Shown piece by piece: positions 24,731 through 38,535 of a DNA stretch of 64,000 nt. The translations under genes were made by a program, and so were the position numbers. Each line of letters begins with the position of its first letter. Within the stretch, counting starts at the first letter, position 1. Location: contig JAGUCH010000001.1 of the NCBI GenBank assembly GCA_019096065.1, forward strand, positions 6,200,001 to 6,264,000, read 5' to 3'. The DNA is from Paracyclopina nana (lineage: Eukaryota; Arthropoda; Copepoda; Cyclopoida; Cyclopettidae). Below the pieces are notes generated by a model. That model worked only from the letters and a program-made list of their open reading frames with translations. It did no database searches and was not told the origin of the DNA.

Positions 24731-27700
24731 CTGGGCTTTAGAATGTCGTCTCACGCATGGCACATTGCCACCCATGCAAGACCAACCTTTTGCAACGTCT
24801 GCAGGGAAGCACTGTCCGGTAAGCCAGTTTTTTCCGCATAATTATTATTGCCATGCTCCAGCAATTGGAACTTGCATTATAAGTGGAGATGATCAATTTG
24901 TTTAATGATCAATTTTTGCGCCATAGCAACGAATCGTACAAGCTTTTCCCCCGTTGTCGCTAACGCTAGGTTTTTACCTTTAAACTTCTACTTCTGATGA
25001 GTAACTAGCATGCTTTTTTAATGATCACCAGGCGTCACATCCTCTGGGTACAGCTGTGGTATATGCAAATACAAGGCACACAAAGCTTGCGCTTCTAACG
25101 TGGTCGTAGGGTGCAAGTGGACAACACTCAATAGCGTCGATGAAAGGGCTATCACCTGTGAAAATGTAAGCTGATAATGATAATTGGGTGCACAGCTTTT
25201 CGAATGATCAACTCTTGCTGCTTTTCTTTAGGGCACCAATTTCATGCATCACCAGTGGATTGAGGGAAATCTACCGGTGGCTGCCAAATGTGCGGTGTGC
25301 GATAAAACGTGTGGATCAGTCATAAGGTAGTTCACCTGTTTACATTCTGCATGTACCTAAATGCATGAAAATCTAGCCTGCAAAAGGAATCGTAGAAAGC
25401 AGTCCTACGCACGCGTAGCTAATGAATCGTGAAATTGCCCAATTTTGGATTTAGACAGAGTAATCACCGCAATTTCGGTTCAAGAAGATTAAATGAATAC
25501 AGATACCTACATTATGGCGCTTGACACTCTACGTTACTTTTTCAGGCTTCAAGACTGGCGCTGTTTGTGGTGCAGGGCATGCCTACATTCCACATGTCGA
25601 GGCAGTTTCGTTCAACATTGCTCCTTAGGAGAAACAAGACCCTATACCGTGCCCCCCACGTGCTTGATGACTAAGGGTATGACATTGATTTTGGAGTAAT
25701 TTCAATTCGGTAGCACTGAACGTAGTACTACACCAATTCAAAAGCCTGAAACTTTTTTCTATTTCAACCTTAAGGCAGAATTGTAGCCTACTACTACCAA
25801 AGTTTTCCCATTAGACCTCAAAAGAACTTTTCTCATGCTACTTCATTTATTAAATGTAATTTAGGCAAGAGGTGGCAGGTAGCTGAACCCCTACCAGGAT
25901 CTCCAATGATTGTTTTTGTCAATTGCAAATCGGGCGGAGGTCACGGAGAGAGATTTTTAAGGAGATTTAAGCAAATTCTCAACCCTGGACAAGTTTTCGA
26001 TATAGCTAACGAGGGGCCTGCTTTCGGGTAAGAGCTTTCCCATCAATGAGAAGAATTTTTACAACTGGACTCATTTGGTGTTTCTTTAGTCTGGAAGTTT
26101 ATAGGTATTTGGCACCACTCAGGTTGCTCGTTTGCGGTGGTGATGGATCCGTTGGTTGGGTTTTGAAAGAAATTGACAAGCTGCAGCTTCGGGTGAGTCA
26201 AGATATTCCCCTTTCTTAAAGTGCACTCCCGTGCTCATCTACTCCTTCCTTTTCTTCGTAACTGATGTGTTGCCGCTTCTTACGCCACGATTGTCACTGA
26301 ACTGTTTTTAACCAAGGATAACCGCGGCCTTATGCTATGATCCCACTAGGACAAAGCTTGTCATGCTACTTATCAATGCAACTTTGATTCAATTTGCCCT
26401 TCGGAGCCCAGCTTGTCCAAAACATTAACCCTGCACCCAAATGGATAGCAAAAGCAAAATTCGTTAATCGGAGCATTGTTGCATTATTGCATTTTTTGTT
26501 CTAGGCTGAAAGTGTTTGCGTTTCTGTCCTTCCACTTGGAACTGGCAATGATTTGGCTCGAGTTTGTGGTTGGGGCTCAGCCATCGAGGACGACGTCAAT
26601 TTGATCAGCCTCTTGGAGAAGTATGAAGTTGGCTCACCGAGATTGTTGGACAGGTATGGATAATTAGGAGTGCCATAAGCACCAAGAATAGCAAGAATAT
26701 AGGATTAGCAATAATGAGGACACTGCACATTGCTATCTTCACAAACAATCACTTTACAACAAGCAAAAATTCCGGAACAAGCCAGTAGCTTTCTATTGCA
26801 TCACATTAATATGCTAATAGACAGAAACCTTGAGCCTAAGCAAAGTTCATTACACTCAGAATAATCAAGTTTGTTATAATTAGATGGAGCATTATGAGCG
26901 TAGAGTCAGCCACAGTTAGCAAGGATATTGAGCTGAGTCGAGATGAAGGAGACCAAGGCGGTGGAGGTCAGCTAAAAATGGCGAGTCCTAAGTGCGCATT
27001 CGCCTCTGGCCTCACATGCCAGCAAAAAGAACATCTTCTCAAGCAACTCCAACAACTTAGACATGACCTTGATGAAAAATTCATGCCCCACAAGCCTTCT
27101 TTGACCCTGGAAGAAGTTGAGGAAAAGAGTGACCATGAAAAACTGGGTAGGTTCACAATAATAAAATGGTTCGCTCAAGGAATTGCTGATGCTAACGATG
27201 CTTGCGTTGGGATTTTTATGTCCTGTTCGTCGCGCACGTTACACTGTTTTATGTGCTGGAAATGGCTGCCAGCTTAATGCGCAGAACGTCATCACAAGCA
27301 GTTTCTTCATGAAGACGTGCGCGACTCTTTAAATGAGCTCAATTACAGAAAAGCACATGGATGATCAAGGAACGTCAGAAGGAAGTGATGACAAAGGACT
27401 TATTTCAGGAGGCGAAAAGAATGTCGAAGAGCCTACTCAAGATGACGTCACGGCAATTGTAGACTCTTCTTCCATTGGCAGAGCAGATGATGAAGGGGAA
27501 AAGGATAATTACATATTGTAAGTATCTTACGACAGTCGAGCACGATACTTTTAATTAACCTTCTACCATGCAGCCAAAATAGCCTCAAGTTTTAGCATAA
27601 GAAGTAAATGAATTCACGCGCCAAACTACCATTTTCACATCTTGAGAGAAGTGCCTTCGTCAATAAGCTGCAATTTTTGCCAAGTTATAGGTGCAAATGC

Positions 27701-30700
27701 GACGGAATATTTGCATCGCTTTTGATCGCGCGCAACTTTTATCTTTACATATGTACTCTGATCCACATTTTCTTCACTTCACAATGATAGCCAAACGTAA
27801 AATCTTGAGCAAGCAAATGCAATTTAGTTAAAATTGCCTTTATGACAAGTTCTTTTCCGCTCTGATTGGCAGGATTGACAAGCTGAACAATTTTCTGATG
27901 GACCTAGAAAATATAGCCGGAGACAGCCTTAGTAACAACCTTGAGCTGAAAAGAAAGGTAGATGCTATTAAAGAGGCCCTCGCAGCTACTGAGGTCGCAA
28001 AGGCCTCATCTAACTTGAAGCTGGATGAAGCACAACAGAATGAAGACGAAGAAGAGCGACCAAAAGAAATGCAAGTTGAAATCAATGTGAGTAACGCACC
28101 AAAACACATTCAGGCTACTATTTTTCACATGCCATTAGAACAACGACCAGAAAGATTAGCGATAAAGGTCCAGCGGCATTCCCAGCTGACAGCAGCACAT
28201 TCCATGCATACATCATAGCTTAGCTTACAGTTACCATCTCCACCATAAGGTGAAAAGAGAAAGTGGTGCTTTCTAAGCCATGACTAAAGTGCAACGGCTT
28301 TCATTATAAATGAAATTATGAGCTATAAGCGATAGAGAGGTACAAAGGAAAATAATGGCCTTTTCACTGAGTTGCAGATCATAATAAGCGAGCCTCAATC
28401 AGAAGAAGATAATGCAGCGTTGTTAAACAAATCAGGCAAAGATGCCACCAATAAATGTCTCAAACTTATGCAACTAGCAAACGTAAGCACTACTTTTTAC
28501 GGAAACAAAGACAACCGACCTAATCAATTGACTACATTTCTCAAGATTGACAAGCAACCAATTAGAGATATCCTGGTAGAGATACAAGAGGCTCTCGAGG
28601 CCAGCTTAAGCGTCAAACCAACGACAAGTACTACAGGACCATTAGGAGAGCCAACCATTCTTATCACTGATACAGACTTGGATAACGAAGCAGAAGGGAA
28701 GGTAAATATCTGTTGAAGCTATGACCAGCACGATGACAGTAAAACCGTTCTGTCCTGCAGAAGGACGGCAGCTTTTTATTTTCCGATTCGATGCTGTCCA
28801 TGCCTGTCCCGGCTGACGAGGATGAATTACTGGAGGCTACAACAGTTTCCTCCCGGCTAACAAAGGAGAGGCCCACAAGTTTAATTGCCGTTGTGAAGCC
28901 AGTTCAACAGATGGAAGATCCGGATGATATTATTACTCTTTCAAGATTACCTAGCCCGATGGAACGCTCCGGTTCGATCGTTGGCGACCATCAACTGCCT
29001 GTACCCGATGAGTTTAGCGATTTGCCTGCAGGATATGAGGATGACGAGGAGGCCAAAAGGGTGAGAGTGCTAGCTATTTTTTCCTCTTGTCTATTGACTC
29101 GAAGTGTGCTCTTAGATCCATCTGAGCCCAGTATCGGGCGTAGAGGCCGCAATCCGGAGTCGGCTTCGCCTTTCAAACAGATTATGCAGTGTCCCTGAAA
29201 AACACTCGGTCGTCTCTTTTGTGCAGGATATTCGTCGCATGGGATTAGAGCCAGATAGAAGGACGTCCTCGGCTGGCCTCTGCACGGCTTCGCCGATCCC
29301 CAATCCGTCAGGTTCAAAAGCCACTTTGGAGCCTGCTGATGCGGCAGACATCGTCGTCAAGAGGAGAGGTAATCGCAAGATCTGATAGACGCCCCTCGAT
29401 ACAAGTTCTAGCATATGTATGCACTATGTTGATAGCATAGCTAAAAGCAGTTTAACGATGACGCGAGAAAGGCTAAGTAAGATGAGGCAAGTCAGTCTGC
29501 TTGCGCAGGGATCATATGCTTACGGTGCTATTCATAGAAGAAAAACGTCAGAGGAAAAATGGAAATGAATGGTTGTAAGTTATCCATGTTCTTACAGGAA
29601 GCAGGCGTCTGTCAGTTGGTGCCTTAGTGGGCTTGCAAGTTTTTAAGGACGATTCAGAAGTGATCAAAAAGTCCAAGGCCACGCCTACTGTAGCGAGCAG
29701 CTATGGCAGCACTTCTGGTGTCACTCAAGGTGGGGTGACACGCATAAGAAATAAAACAATTCCTATCATCAACCCAATGGTGAAGTCATCCAATTGGCCA
29801 AGCTCTTCTTACAAAAGAGGTATAACAACATCTTTGCTGCTAGCAAAACAAATAAATAGCCAACACTGAAACCACACGCACACACGATCAACATTAAAAA
29901 AAGTCACTTTATTTTAAAAAGAAACTGTCTTGTGTCCTCTTCAAAAAAGATAGTAACGAAATGACATTTATAGCTGTCATGTAACATTGGCTTTCCTCCT
30001 GACACCACGACCTATTTCCGCCAACTAGAGGCCCATAAGCAAGCTACACTTCTTCTACCTTTACGCTGAGAAGCTCTTAGAAAGAGGCAGAGCAATTTAC
30101 TCTTCTTAAATTCCTTCAATTTGGGCCTTTGCGTTTTTGACGTAAAACCAACTCCTTACCGAGATATTTTTGAGTAAAGCGGTGATGGGCACTCACTCAC
30201 TACACATTTTCTAATTTCTTATTCTCTTGACATGTCTTTTGTCCTTTGAAATGCACGATTGTGTACGTTGTTCATGAAAAACATTCTGTATTAGATCTTG
30301 ATCGATCTGCTGATCGTGGACTCGTCTCAATGGTTGTTTTAGCTTCAGCTGATGCTCTCTGCGCGCCGGTCACGCCTATCATGGATTGGACTCCACCCCC
30401 GTAAGTGGCTTAGAGCAGCTTAATAGACGTAAAATGAGGTTCAACGGTTTTTTTTGTTTGTTTCAGGGATAAAATGCACGAGAGAAGCGTCATGAATAAC
30501 TACTTTGGCATTGGCATCGACGCTAAAATTAGCCTGGACTTTCACAATAAACGCGAAGAAAACCCAGTGAAGTCTCGTAGTAGGGCCAAAAACTACATGC
30601 TGTATGGAGTTCTTGGCAGCAGAGAATTGGTGCAAAAGTAAGTCTCACAGTACAAAAATATTATCTGTTTGCTCCACACCCACAAAGAACTCAGTGCAGC

Positions 30701-32898
30701 AGGAGGCCAGGAATATTGCGGTTATTTATTCATAGATTCTTCACTTGATTATGCTACGCATGTGTAGAGTGACGTCATAAAAAGTGCTCCTGGGCCAGCA
30801 TAAAAGATTGCATTATTCTGCTTCCACAATCTTGACAAAATTCACGACACCACAAAAGGCATTGAGTTGGGAAGATTTGGCCACTTAATCGCTCCTCGTT
30901 TCAGGACCTACAAAAACCTGGAGAAGAGAGTCATAGTTGAATGCGATGGTGAGGCAATCCCGCTACCTTCTCTGCAAGGGATTGTCGTTTTGAACATATC
31001 CAGTTTCATGGGGGGAACTAACTTTTGGGGAAGTGCCAAAGATGACAACATTTTCTTGCCGCCAAGTTTTGATGATGGCATCCTTGAGGTACTTCAAGCC
31101 AAAATTTGGTGTCTTCTTCCAAAAGTCACCAAAGCAGAGGCCTCAAAATCTGATAGCTAGAATATTGACTAGTATGCTGGTATTCTAGGTGGTCGCTGTA
31201 TTTGGGTCGATGCACATGGGAGCTTCCAGACTGGTCAACTTGCAAAGACACAGGATCGCACAATGTAGGTCGGTGGTCATACGAATTTTAGGCGATGAAG
31301 GCGTTCCTGTCCAGGTCGATGGGGAGGCTTGGCTTCATCCACCAGGAATCATACGAATTTTGCACAAAAATAGGGTGCAGTTGGTTTGCAGAGACAAGGT
31401 AATAGACTGAGTAAGGTGGAAGGACCCACTTATAAATTTGTCCTCTAGGCTATGGAGCAACAACTTAAAGGCGGAGTTACCCCTAGAACGTGGTATAGGG
31501 AGCATGCACATCCTGTATTACTTCCTCTAGATGAGGAAGAGTCACATTTACTGAGATCTCTGATTGGAGCTGCAAGACAGTTCAATCATCATATCATTCT
31601 TATTCACCATGCACTGGATGGACCAGAAAGCAGAGAATTGGCAACTCTAGCCAATTCACTACAAGGTAAACATTAGAGCAGAATTTTTCTGAGGGAGTAA
31701 ATTGGCAAGTATATGTTCTTAAAATAGATGCCATGAAGACGGTGACTCCAGATGGGATTCTGTCTTTGGATGCTCCGGAGCTGCGGCGAAGATCAGCTAT
31801 AATTGTGAATCGATTGAGACAATGCATTGAAGTCTGCAAGAGAGTTTTGCTCGAAAAGTTCCAAGATACGCAATGCGATGCTGCTGGCAAGTTGAGCCAG
31901 AGCATTTACGTGGTGGAGTCTCTTCTGGGCAAATGTCACCAGGAAGGAGATCTGCTGTTTTTCACGATCAGACAAGATCCTCAGGTAACCAGGCAATCAA
32001 AGTGCCAAATTGGTTGCGAACTGCACGTGGCATGCAATCACATTAAATCTAACAATTGATCTTGACAAATGCAAAGGCCAAAAGGAAGCTAAAACATTCC
32101 ATAGATAGCTGAAATGACGTCAATGAATGTCTTGCTTGCTAAAAAATCTGTATTAATATGTGCAGGAATCCGGGCGGAGAAATTCTTGGTTCAGAGTGCC
32201 CAAGTTTGGCAGATCCCCATCAATAAGCCTCGGGAGTGGCATGACTGGTAGCGTGGGCAACGTTGGTAGCCTCAGCAACGCTGGCATAGGCTCAACGTCA
32301 ACTTCATCGATGGGAGCTAGTACAAGCACAGCGGCCAAGTTGCCCAAAATGGCGCCCACCTCGTCTTCTTGTATGGTTGAAATCGCTCTTCAGTGGTCAC
32401 CCAACGAAGTCAGTCAATGGTTGGAGGCAATTGGTCTGCCAATGTACTGTCATGCCTTTTTAGAGCATGAAATCTCCGGCACTGAATTGATGTCTCTAGA
32501 AAGATCAGATTTCAAGGATGTTGGAGTAACAAAGGTGAGGGATATTGATTAATGGTAACGATGCCACTTTTTACTGTACCTCAGCGTAGCATGTCCTCTT
32601 TTTTATCTCTTCAGATACATGTACACGTTCCACACACATTTTGATAATTTGATTTTCATAGGTGGGCCACATAAAGAAGCTCCAGAAAGGAATACGAGAC
32701 ATACAGAACGGGAAAATGCCTCGGAGGCTTCTTCATGCGAGCTGTGGCATTACTTCCGTCTCGTATGGAACAGCCAGTGGAACATCAACGATGTCTTACT
32801 CCAGCTCTTCAAGGTTGCCTTCAAAAGCTGCTATTTTTGACGATTTCGATTCGTACACAATGGATACTATGGCATCTCAGGAAGAGAGCTTTGGCTAA
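24731..32898 (+). CDS. DGKH: Diacylglycerol kinase, type II (delta/eta class), N-terminus uncertain
   Basis: Twenty-two phase-consistent exons: 24731-24818, 25032-25165, 25232-25326, 25546-25676, 25865-26027, 26090-26192, about 26505-26653, 26884-27146, 27349-27517, 27873-28086, 28378-28701, 28761-29060, 29227-29368, 29598-29819, 30295-30400, 30467-30637, 30905-31088, 31189-31398, 31449-31665, 31728-31984, 32166-32534, 32662-32898. They give 1415 residues. The first C1 finger fits HX12CX2CX13CX2CX4HX2CX7C exactly ([15 protein letters not shown]). A second C1 follows, then the catalytic half with [11 protein letters not shown] and [16 protein letters not shown], then an acidic insert of about 545 residues. 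The accessory half follows ([32 protein letters not shown]), then a SAM domain ([19 protein letters not shown]). The order is diagnostic for delta/eta kinases, which phosphorylate diacylglycerol to phosphatidic acid and so damp protein kinase C signalling. The PH domain usual in the family was not found, so the protein may start further upstream. An in-frame ATG lies at 24743. Confidence 0.93.
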
Positions 32899-33282
32899 CG
32901 CGTGTGAACGATGACATACACCCTCTACGTATTCTTCCAATACGCTTATAAATGTCTGACATATTAATGTTTCATGACCCTTAAAACCTATACTCTTGTC
33001 ACAAATGTACCTCTATACTATGTGAAATTTGATAAATGAAATGCATATACCCTGATATTTGTGCCCTTTGTACACTTATACATCGATATACAATACTATG
33101 CTATGTAATAACTCTGTCAGCTAGCCTGCAAAGATTTACAAAAATCTATAACCTTGATGATGTCAATCAATTTAAAATATAGCTTGAAATTATAGACCGT
33201 TTTTCATTGCCTTCTTGTCTAATTATCTCTATTAAAGATAGCTAAGCATTCATCTTCAAAAGAAAAAAAAAGCTCAGTTGGC

Positions 33283-33288
33283 AATAAA
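33283..33288 (+). promoter_or_regulatory. Likely polyadenylation signal of the diacylglycerol kinase
   Basis: The first AATAAA after the kinase stop, 385 bp downstream. An ATTAAA at about 33230 is an alternative. Confidence 0.45.
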
Positions 33289-33294
33289 ACCACT

Positions 33295-36200
33295 TAATTA
33301 TTTCTGCCCAAGACCGAGGTTGACATGTGATAGGCGAAAAATTTAAACTTCCAGCAACAACAGTTACGTATAGCAAGGCAATCATGACAGCCAGAAAATA
33401 CTTATTCCTCATCTTATTACGAGCAATGGCTCTGATTTGTCAGAAAAAAAACTATTTTCAACGAATCCGCTCCACCTCAACTATTGTGTTTTGACCTAAC
33501 ATAGTGTTCAGCAGCAAAAAGTGCGGCTAATTTTTCTGATTCGGTCAGCTCAAAATGGTTGCATTATTCGTACTGTTGCAAGATCTATAAGAGCAATTTC
33601 TTAAAGTAGAAAGCCCCCGGACACGGCGGAACGTTATTGGTTACAAATCACCCAACCTCCTCCTATTTTAAAGGAGTAAAATAAGGCTGCTTCCATTCCC
33701 TTTCCTTACATGGCAACAACCAGATTCACGATCAATCAAAAATTGGCATTTAGGTCATTGACCTTACTAGAACATCATGGCAACTATTGCAAATGCGGTT
33801 GTCTTTTGTTTTTGAGTACTTTCAACCGGAGTTTTCGTCCTTAAATGCTTTGAAAGATGGGTCTAAGAAAAAGCCAAAAACGAATTTTTGTCGGCCCGGA
33901 CAGGAACCCCAGAGGAGCTCGAGCCAACATGCTGCAAGGGAAGGCAAAGCTCCGAACAAAATGTGAGCAACTGCAAAGGTGAGTTGACCTTGCACCGCAA
34001 GAGTTAGTTAGCATTTGGTTTCTTTTGAGGCTAATTCACGTTGATGCCAGATGTCATGTGCATGTTGGAGCAGCGTTTTGGCCTATAAGTTGGTTGGCCT
34101 AGCTCTCTAGAGAGATTCTCAGCAAATGCAGAGGGATTTAGAGGAGGCCACACACAGAACTTGTGCCAAAATCGGATCATCAAAAACTTCATAGCTAGGT
34201 GCAGATGCTAGCTCAAAGACGTATTAAACAATCAACACAACTACCAGTTGTTGGTTCTTCTTCTTGAGTCAAGGTCATCTCGTTGCAAGAAAGGCCGCCG
34301 AGGACGAAGCTTCCTATGCATAGCTACGTAGCTGCTGCTGACTGGTGCTATATGCTACAGCTATCCTCGAGTGCTAGCCTAGACCATGCTTGAAGCACAA
34401 GGTATTGCATAATCTAGACATTTAGGATTTCTTCTAGGCTTCATTATGAGGAAACAATGGGACAAAAAACCCACCGCATATGACTTGTGGATGATCAGGA
34501 CCAATAAAGCCTATATGATGCTATGATATTTTCCAGTCTCTCAGCATTTCTTTCATTCAAGCCAGCTTTCCAGTAGCCCACAAAATCTTGACAGAATCTT
34601 GACCTAATCAGTGACTGTTAATCCACAATTCACATGAGATCATTCAAACTAATAGTGCAAGAAATATCATTCTAACGGGGCATACTCAGTTTTGGCAACT
34701 AGTGAATGAATCGCAAGATTTCTCACGGAAAATACAGACAACAATATTTTTGGGAGACTCTGTACCACAAAGAAGGGTCCAATTGCTCTGTAAAGATGGA
34801 CCCTCAGCAAAGGAGAGCCATATAGTGGAGCTTCAAAAGCAAGGCCGGCCATTATAACTATGGAGGAAGTTCATCCAAGACATCCGAGAACAAGGCGCTG
34901 AGGAGTGCTAAAAGACACCAATAATTTTGGCCCCCTCTATTGAGGATTTATGGGGAAATCGCCCAGTTCTATTGCTTTGCATTTATTCCTCTATAGAAAG
35001 TTGGAGAAAAGGCGGAAGCTTCCTCATAACTTCCTCTCAGAAACTCCTCACAAAATCCATTATAAGCCAGACCTTAAAAGGCATTAGAAAGCCATTTTGT
35101 TTGAGCGGTGTCGTACATATTGCCAGTACCATTGACATGCTGCAGTCAACTTTTTCAATCTGAGGAGGCGTCCTTAGAGCAAAAAGCGAGCAAGCAATCA
35201 TTGTGAAATGCAGCTTAGCGAATTTCAGGCTTCTTTGTGCCTTGTGAAAGAGAATACACGGCTTACAGAATGGCATATGGCAGATCTGCGGAGGGCTCTT
35301 GAAGAAGAGAACTTCTCGAGTAGTCTTCAAATTTTTATCAGGATATGCTCGACGATCAAAAAATTAAGGAAATAGTCGATGGTTGCTAAGAGCACATTGA
35401 GCTTGTCGAAAGCATTGATGCAAGAATACGATAGGACCAGGTCCAAGGCGACTGAAGGCTTTTCTTCCCATGCATGCTGTCCACTAACTATGGTTACTAT
35501 CTGAGCTGGCTATTGGCACGAGATGAGCCAATACCCGACGAAACACACAGGACCTAAAAACCCGGACTTATCCGTATCTCTCTAGTCAGAAATCTCCACC
35601 TCCCCACACGACTTTTCTATTTTCTGTGAGAGGCATGCTCGTCTGTTTTTGACAGCTTACATAATTGCAGCGAAAGGATTTGTAGCAAGGTTCCACAGCT
35701 ACCGAGCAAAAAGTTATGGTAAATCCATTCACTCACAAAAGGGACCAACCGATGACCTTGCCACAGAAAGGAGCGAAATTTTGCCCTTGGCAACAAAAGC
35801 AGAAAACCAAATGCTAACCATAGCACGACTAAACTTTGAAGCAATATCAAGCATCAAAAAGTTGGTAGGGCTACCAACAAACCTTCGACAATGCTCTGAT
35901 CTAATATTCTCCTAGTCCGTTCACGACACTTCTTTCGTTTGTCCAGCAGCAGTCGCCACTTCCTTCTTTTGTTCCAATAAGCACAAAACAATCATTCTAT
36001 TGCATCATGGGAGACTCTTGTGAGATTCCCGAGATAGCAAACAGCTACAAAATCTGAGCTACGACTCTGAAGAGGAGATGACTTTTAATTTTAACTGAGA
36101 TTATCAGCTTTCAGCTCATCTATTCTGGTTTCTTATCGGGTGCAGCCACTCTACTACAACAGTTCTTCATCGGAGACCTCCATCATAGGAAAATAGCGAT

Positions 36201-38390
36201 CAACTGCATCGCTTGTATTGGCTAGTCGAACTTTTCAAGCCTTAAGCCCGGTTCCAGTAGTGAAAATCAGTCTAGTATGGACACCGTACAAATACTTATA
36301 ACTTACTTATAAGGAAATGGAAATATGGCCGCTTCTCAGGATTCCTTCAATCCTCAGAGCGAGTTGAAATCAAGGGAGGTACTTTTCCTAAGAGGCTTTT
36401 AAAAAGCCTGTAATACCGCATGAAACCCACAATAATTGTGGACTGCAATGAAGCCTTGCCGCTTTTCCAAAGCCAGAAATAGACTTTTCATTAAGTAAGC
36501 GCAGATAATCAAAGAACCGATTTTTAGCTAAAGGTTGAGGTAATTCAGCGACAGATTAACTACCGCAACAACTTCAATTAAAAGGTGACATTGCCGTACT
36601 TCAATTACGGCAAAAACTATAGCGCATTATCTATAATTAATCTAGGAGCGAGTGGACAATCAATACGGATAAGGGCCAGTAATTTACTTTTCTCCAGCCT
36701 TTAGAGACCTTTTGAAAAAGCTATTTACTCAGCAGGCTCTGGTAGCATTTTTAAGTCAAGACCGCCAGCAGTGGAAGCAGCAAGGCCTTTCAGAGTAGCT
36801 TCGTTGTGAGACTGGCAGCTTGCTGGCTAGAAAGGGCGTGACAAAAATGCAGCAAGAACAGGCATTTTTGCACCAGAAAGCTAATCCTGGATGAAACGTA
36901 CTGTTGGTGCATGCAGGCCATGCTACACTTCATACTAAAAGTAATTAGGCAGATGTAGTGCCACAGCAGCTAAAAGATTTAGATGGAAGCAAGGCGAAGA
37001 AGTTTTGAAAAAGCAGAGAGTAAACTTAGCCTATTGCAGATGACAGCCCAGTTAGTTCATCCGTCACCAACTCGGCTTCACGCATCTGAGATCAGCTTTG
37101 CAAATTGTTGTAGCAAATAAGCTCGGCTGCTGTCCCTACCCAACTTGGCAAACAGAACAACGAAACCGGGGGAAAATAAGGAGACAGTTCTGATTAACCT
37201 CATAAGCATGCTGTGTGTATTGAATATAACACAGGAAAGCTCGCAAAAAGGCAACACTGACAATACTTATTTGTCACGCTCGGCATGATTATCGGAGCCC
37301 TAGGCTATTCTTAGCAAATGAAGTGCCACATTTGGAATGCGACACAGTCAACCGCGAGGAAGTATCCAGCGAGCATTGACAGTAAATATCCGAAAAAGCA
37401 GAGCCACTCGCAACCACACAATGGCCGAGTCATGAGCTTGAAAAGGGTCCTATGGACCGTATAACAACAGAGGAGAGCCCTCGAAATCAGATCATGTTAT
37501 GTTGAAAAGTGGAAGTTAGAAGCAAGGAGAGAATCGGCCAAGGGAACCCTGGCTGGGCCACTGCGCGCGAGAGAAAGGGGAGAGTGGGAGACAACAAATA
37601 TGGCCGCCTCCCTTCTTTACTTTGCCGGCATTTTGTAGGCCCAGTTTCCTTGGAAGTATTCGCAAGGCAAAGATGAAATATTCGGGGAGCAGCTCTTTGA
37701 GGTACGCGGAGTCCATACAATTAGAGAGCATTGCATGACATCTCATTTGAAACCCTGGATTAAATTACAGATTGGCAGCCAGCAAGCCGCAAGTGAGATT
37801 TCAGTGCAGCCGACCCCTGGTGTCACAGTAGAGAAACTTCTAGAGCTCTTGGGCTGGCTTTCCTAGCCGCCTCGGCTAGATTTGGCAGAAGATTGATCGA
37901 TAACCTAGAGTAGTGGTGGGAGGAGGAGAAAGTCCTCCCTCCCCCTGAAAGCCTCCATGGCTTTCCGGTGGCCCTGCCATATTCTGCTAAAGAGAGCAGT
38001 ATCCCTTTTAAGAGTAACTGTGCGAACCAGTTGAAGCGACGGGAGCGGAGCTCGCAATACGTTTTATAAAAAAGTATACCAAAATGTGGTGAAAACTTTT
38101 GATATCAGATAATGAATAACGACTCACCAAAAAAATAGGAGATAATTTCAGCTTCGCCAAAATATTTTGAATGCTTCATTATTTAAAAGTAGCTAGATGA
38201 TTAGAATGCTCAGCACAAAACCCACATCTTTTGATCGCGCTTTCCTAGAAAGCTACATGTCAATGCATGTTTCAGGAAATCCGAAAGTAAAGACCAAAAC
38301 CTATCAGTGTAAGAGCACGTTTTATTTCTGATACAAAGTTGGAGCTGGAGGCTACAAAAAAATAATAGTACATATAGCCTTTAAAACATT
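33295..38390. other. Long intergenic stretch without a convincing gene
   Basis: Many open frames of 60-90 residues occur on both strands without conserved motifs. One exon-like piece at 33859-33984 (+) starts at ATG, reads RIFVGPDRNPRGARANMLQG within it, and ends at GTGAGT; I could not link it to anything. The composition and scattered short frames would suit a heavily decayed mobile element, but I found no reverse transcriptase, integrase, protease or terminal repeats, so none is annotated. A transposon-end fragment lies at 36245. Confidence 0.5.
36245..36279. mobile_element. Solo end of the AGCCCGGTTCC hairpin transposon type
   Basis: AGCCCGGTTCCAGTAGTGAA followed by AATCAGTCTAGTATG resembles the left end of the element at 8035 (AGCCCGGTTCCAACATGG then AATCAGCATAGT). 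No matching opposite end was found nearby, so it looks truncated or one-ended. Confidence 0.4.
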
Positions 38391-38535
38391 GGCTCATTAT
38401 CTTCCGCGTCTTTGATCGTGGCATGGTTACGGTTGTTATCGCTTCTTATTTACTGACATCGCAACCTCGTCAGTAAATAAGAACCGATAACAACCGCAAC
38501 CATGCTACGATCAAAGACGCGGAAGATAATGAGCC
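38391..38535. repeat. 145-bp near-perfect palindrome
   Basis: The arms 38391-38457 and 38469-38535 are 67 bp each and mirror one another with only three mismatches, around an 11-bp spacer. The arm starts GGCTCATTATCTTCCGCGTC. No flanking target duplication is obvious. The high arm identity points to recent origin or active correction. It could be a foldback transposon or MITE, or a locally made inverted duplication. It lies about 700 bp upstream of the Na+/K+-ATPase beta start codon. Confidence 0.9.

Noticed and set aside
33295-38390. A decayed retroelement filling the gene-poor stretch
   Set aside because: I searched for conserved polymerase, integrase, protease and zinc-knuckle motifs and for matching terminal repeats and found none convincing, so no element is named.
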